The notes under the pieces are model-generated. The model had not been told where the DNA came from. It saw only the letters and a program-made list of their open reading frames with translations, and searched no databases. The translations under genes and the position numbers were made by a program. Shown piece after piece: positions 61,865-64,000 of a stretch of DNA of 64,000 nucleotides. This DNA is from Geoalkalibacter subterraneus (GTDB lineage: Bacteria; Desulfobacterota; Desulfuromonadia; Desulfuromonadales; Geoalkalibacteraceae), in NCBI RefSeq assembly GCF_000827125.1, contig NZ_CP010311.1, positions 1,178,001 to 1,242,000 on the forward strand. The letters run 5' to 3'. Numbering within the stretch: the first letter of the stretch is position 1; every line of letters starts with the position of its first letter.

Positions 61865-62959
61865 ATGGGTTTTAAATGTGGTATCGTCGGCCTGCCCAAT
61901 GTGGGCAAATCGACCATTTTCAATGCATTGACTTCGGCGGGCGCCGAGTCGGCCAACTACCCTTTCTGCACCATTGAGCCGAATGTCGGAATCGTTTCCG
62001 TGCCCGACTCGCGTCTTGATGAACTTGCGCGCATTGTGAAGCCGCAGAAGGTGATTCCGACCACGATGGAGTTCGTCGACATTGCCGGGCTTGTCAAGGG
62101 TGCCAGCCAGGGAGAGGGGCTCGGGAACCAGTTTCTCGGCCACATACGCCAGGTCGATGCCATCGCACATATCGTGCGCTGCTTCGATGATGACAACGTA
62201 GTGCATGTGGATGGCTCTGTGGACCCTGTACGCGACGTCGATGTGATTCAGACGGAGCTTAACCTGTCTGATCTTGAAACGGTCGAACGTCGCATTCAGC
62301 GTGGGGAAAAGCAGGCACGCAGCGGGGATAAAAAACTTCAGGCCGAGATCGATGTCCTGCAGAAGGTGCGTGCGTGTCTTGATCAGGGTCTGCCCGCACG
62401 TCGTGTTCAGCTTGATGATGAGCAGTGGATTATTCTGCGCGATTTACACCTGATTACCGCTAAACCGGTTCTATATGTAGCCAACGTTTCCGAGAGCGAT
62501 CTCGATGGGGCTCACCCTTATGTGGCTTGTCTGCGAGGACGGGCTGAAGAGGAAAAGGCAGAAGTCGTTGTGATCTGTGGCAGTATCGAATCGGAAGTCT
62601 CTGAACTTGATGGCGATGAGAAAAAAGAATTTCTTGCGGAATTGGGATTGGCCGAATCGGGGCTCGACCGTATGATTCGTGCCGGATATGATCTACTTGG
62701 CCTGATTACTTACTTTACTGCAGGGGTCAAGGAAGTCCGGGCCTGGACCATCACCCGTGGTACCCGCGCCCCGGGAGCCGCCGGGGTAATCCACACCGAT
62801 TTTGAAAAGGGCTTTATCCGCGCTGAAGTCATCTCCTATGAGGATTATGTACGTGTCGGAGGCGAGAACAAAGCGAAGGAAAAAGGCCTGATGCGCCTTG
62901 AAGGGAAGGAATATGTCGTAAAAGACGGAGACGTCATGCACTTCCGGTTCAACGTCTAA
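61865..62959 (+). CDS. ychF: Redox-regulated ATPase/GTPase YchF
   Basis: This 364-residue OBG-family protein has G1 [14 protein letters not shown] at residues 8-21, the switch region [14 protein letters not shown], a G4-like NVSE (NxxE, the ATP-preferring form) and a C-terminal TGS domain ([31 protein letters not shown]). It is associated with ribosomes and the oxidative stress response. The hppA terminator lies just upstream, so it has its own promoter. Confidence 0.95.
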   Translation: MGFKCGIVGLPNVGKSTIFNALTSAGAESANYPFCTIEPNVGIVSVPDSRLDELARIVKPQKVIPTTMEFVDIAGLVKGASQGEGLGNQFLGHIRQVDAIAHIVRCFDDDNVVHVDGSVDPVRDVDVIQTELNLSDLETVERRIQRGEKQARSGDKKLQAEIDVLQKVRACLDQGLPARRVQLDDEQWIILRDLHLITAKPVLYVANVSESDLDGAHPYVACLRGRAEEEKAEVVVICGSIESEVSELDGDEKKEFLAELGLAESGLDRMIRAGYDLLGLITYFTAGVKEVRAWTITRGTRAPGAAGVIHTDFEKGFIRAEVISYEDYVRVGGENKAKEKGLMRLEGKEYVVKDGDVMHFRFNV

Positions 62960-63109
62960 TCATAAATAGAACGACCAGGTAAAAAAGGTTGAAGAAGCTG
63001 CAGTTTTGTGGTAAAAGGCTAAGTTCACTGAAGCGTGGGGCTCAATGTGCCCACTCCTTGCTCCGGCCGGTGCCGGGGCGAAATACCCGAGAGGAGGAAT
63101 TGTAAACCG

Positions 63110-63466
63110 ATGAGAAGTTACGAAACCATGTTCATCGTTCACCCCGAGGTGGTCGGTGACGATTTCAAGGCCCTGGCTGATAAGTTCCAGGGAGTGATCA
63201 CCGAGAGTGGTGGTGAGATCGTTAAGGTGGATGAATGGGGTTCGCGCACGCTGGCCTATCCGATTCAGAAGCTGAACAAAGGCACATACGTGATCCTCTA
63301 TTTCCAGGCTGATCCTCAGGTGATTTCCGAGCTTGAGCGGCGGATGCGTCTTGATGACAAGGTGTTGCGTTTCAATACCCTGGTGCACGAAAAAGGGTTG
63401 AAACTGTCTGCCCCCGAGAAGGAAAAATCTGAAGAAGGCGAAGCCGCCGAGGCCGCCGAGGCCTGA
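63110..63466 (+). CDS. rpsF: 30S ribosomal protein S6
   Basis: The 118-residue S6 has YETMFIVHPEVVGDDF at the start and KLNKGTYVILYFQADP, with a Glu/Ala-rich tail. ATG 63110 follows AGGAGG. The 150-base leader is GC-rich with several possible stems near 63030-63090, where other bacteria carry an S6:S18-binding leader; I could not confirm that motif here. Confidence 0.95.
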   Translation: MRSYETMFIVHPEVVGDDFKALADKFQGVITESGGEIVKVDEWGSRTLAYPIQKLNKGTYVILYFQADPQVISELERRMRLDDKVLRFNTLVHEKGLKLSAPEKEKSEEGEAAEAAEA

Positions 63467-63505
63467 CCCCGATCTTTGATTTAAGGAACTGGAGGATAAA
63501 AGATT

Positions 63506-63751
63506 ATGGCACCACCGAGAAGACGTTTTGGACGGCGTAAAGTTTGTCGTTTCTGCGCTGATAAAGACCTTAAGATTGATTACAAGGAAGTCGATACCCT
63601 GCGTGGTTTTGTGTCTGAGCGCGGCAAAATTGTTCCCCGACGTATTACTGGAACCTGTGCGCCCCATCAGCGCTTTTTGACCGAAGCGATCAAGCGTGCG
63701 CGCAAGATGGCCCTGCTTTCCTACACTTCGTCCCATTCCCTGGTGGATTAA
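63506..63751 (+). CDS. rpsR: 30S ribosomal protein S18
   Basis: The 81-residue S18 has [20 protein letters not shown] and [27 protein letters not shown]. CxxC and a third Cys are retained (zinc-type form). It partners S6 on the 30S platform. It lies 39 bases after rpsF. Confidence 0.96.
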   Translation: MAPPRRRFGRRKVCRFCADKDLKIDYKEVDTLRGFVSERGKIVPRRITGTCAPHQRFLTEAIKRARKMALLSYTSSHSLVD

Positions 63752-63784
63752 GGGCGAATTTATCTCCGCTGTGGATTTTACCCG

Positions 63785-64000
63785 ATGAGGGACTGGATTT
63801 TATTTGCCCTCGGCGGGGCGGTTGTAACCGCACTGTTGTACTGGGGTGCGCAGAACATCGTCCCCCTGGCGCTCTTTTTAAATTTGTTCACTCCCATGCC
63901 CGCGGCATATACACATATGCGTTTCGGCACTCTGCCGGGTGGATTGGCGGTTCTGGGGGCCTGCGTGATTCTGGCTGTTTTTTTTCCCGCAACAATGGCG
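63785..64000 (+). CDS. DUF2232 membrane protein, N-terminal part (cut by window end)
   Basis: From ATG 63785 the frame stays open to the window end: 72 residues with two or three hydrophobic stretches (MRDWILFALGGAVVTALLYW, then LALFLNLFTPMPAAYTHMRFG). The NLFTPMPxxYxxxRxG phrase and the place after rpsR, usually before rplI, fit the DUF2232 (YybS-like) family. Confidence 0.75.
   Translation, partial: MRDWILFALGGAVVTALLYWGAQNIVPLALFLNLFTPMPAAYTHMRFGTLPGGLAVLGACVILAVFFPATMA

Noticed and set aside
60719..62206. Long open frame (495 codons) on the minus strand opposite hppA and ychF
   Set aside because: It is a compositional shadow of two clearly conserved plus-strand genes and its translation is a His/Gly/Asp-rich mix with no family pattern. 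Similar shadows opposite tssK/tssL, tssM, tssA, tssC, clpV and prs were dropped for the same reason.
62960..63109. S6:S18-binding RNA motif in the rpsF leader
   Set aside because: Several GC-rich stems are possible but I could not find the consensus bulge with confidence.

Overview
The window reads as a chromosome segment of a GC-rich, Fe(III)/sulfur-reducing deltaproteobacterium of the Desulfuromonadales (Geobacter, Desulfuromonas or Geoalkalibacter type). This is inferred from a PpcA-like triheme c7 cytochrome, DUF3014 and ferritin-like proteins, TAXI-type TRAP transporters, a K+-dependent membrane pyrophosphatase, and the conserved block ispE - tRNA-Gln - prs - rplY - pth - hppA - ychF - rpsF - rpsR - DUF2232. 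No species can be named from sequence alone.

Layout. 1-5.6 kb: the tail of an MFS permease, an ABC/DUF2318 operon, then a small protein divergent from a short gene (4157-4369) whose frame is interrupted by one UGA followed by a textbook bacterial SECIS hairpin. This is very probably a selenoprotein, and a DUF362/ferredoxin gene follows it. 5.6-7.3 kb: a scarred region with a Phd/VapC-like toxin-antitoxin pair and direct repeats that look like the ends of an older integrative element. 7.27-14.21 kb: a P4-like satellite or integrative element inserted in tRNA-Ala(GGC), bounded by a perfect 49-bp tRNA-derived repeat. It carries a tyrosine integrase, an AlpA-like regulator, a primase/helicase whose 3' end holds a ten-copy iteron array, several tiny coupled genes and a decayed antirepressor.

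14.75-46.1 kb: one complete type VI secretion locus on the plus strand. The order is tagH-like (no FHA domain), tssJKLM, tagF, tssABC, hcp, tssEFG, clpV, vgrG, a small beta protein, a DUF4150 PAAR protein, a VasX-like effector, a membrane immunity-like protein, a REP-associated transposase, an orphan effector tail, a second immunity-like protein, DUF2169, a ketosynthase-like protein, an exported ATP-dependent DNA ligase and a TIGR02270-type protein. Three copies of a long hairpin repeat lie inside this locus, before hcp, before vgrG and before the TIGR02270-type gene. Their outer stems differ between copies but stay self-complementary within each copy.

46.2-56 kb: housekeeping and stress genes (exonuclease III, DUF1451, ferritin-like, SseB-like, PNPOx-like, DUF3014), the c7 cytochrome, and a TAXI/TRAP transport locus in which an IS200-like element has removed the end of one receptor gene and the start of the permease gene. 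56.3-64 kb: the conserved housekeeping block, ending inside a DUF2232 membrane protein.

The observations most worth following are the candidate selenoprotein with its SECIS element, the duplicated effector-tail/immunity cassette with the RAYT at its junction, the covarying hairpin repeats, and the iterons embedded in the primase gene.
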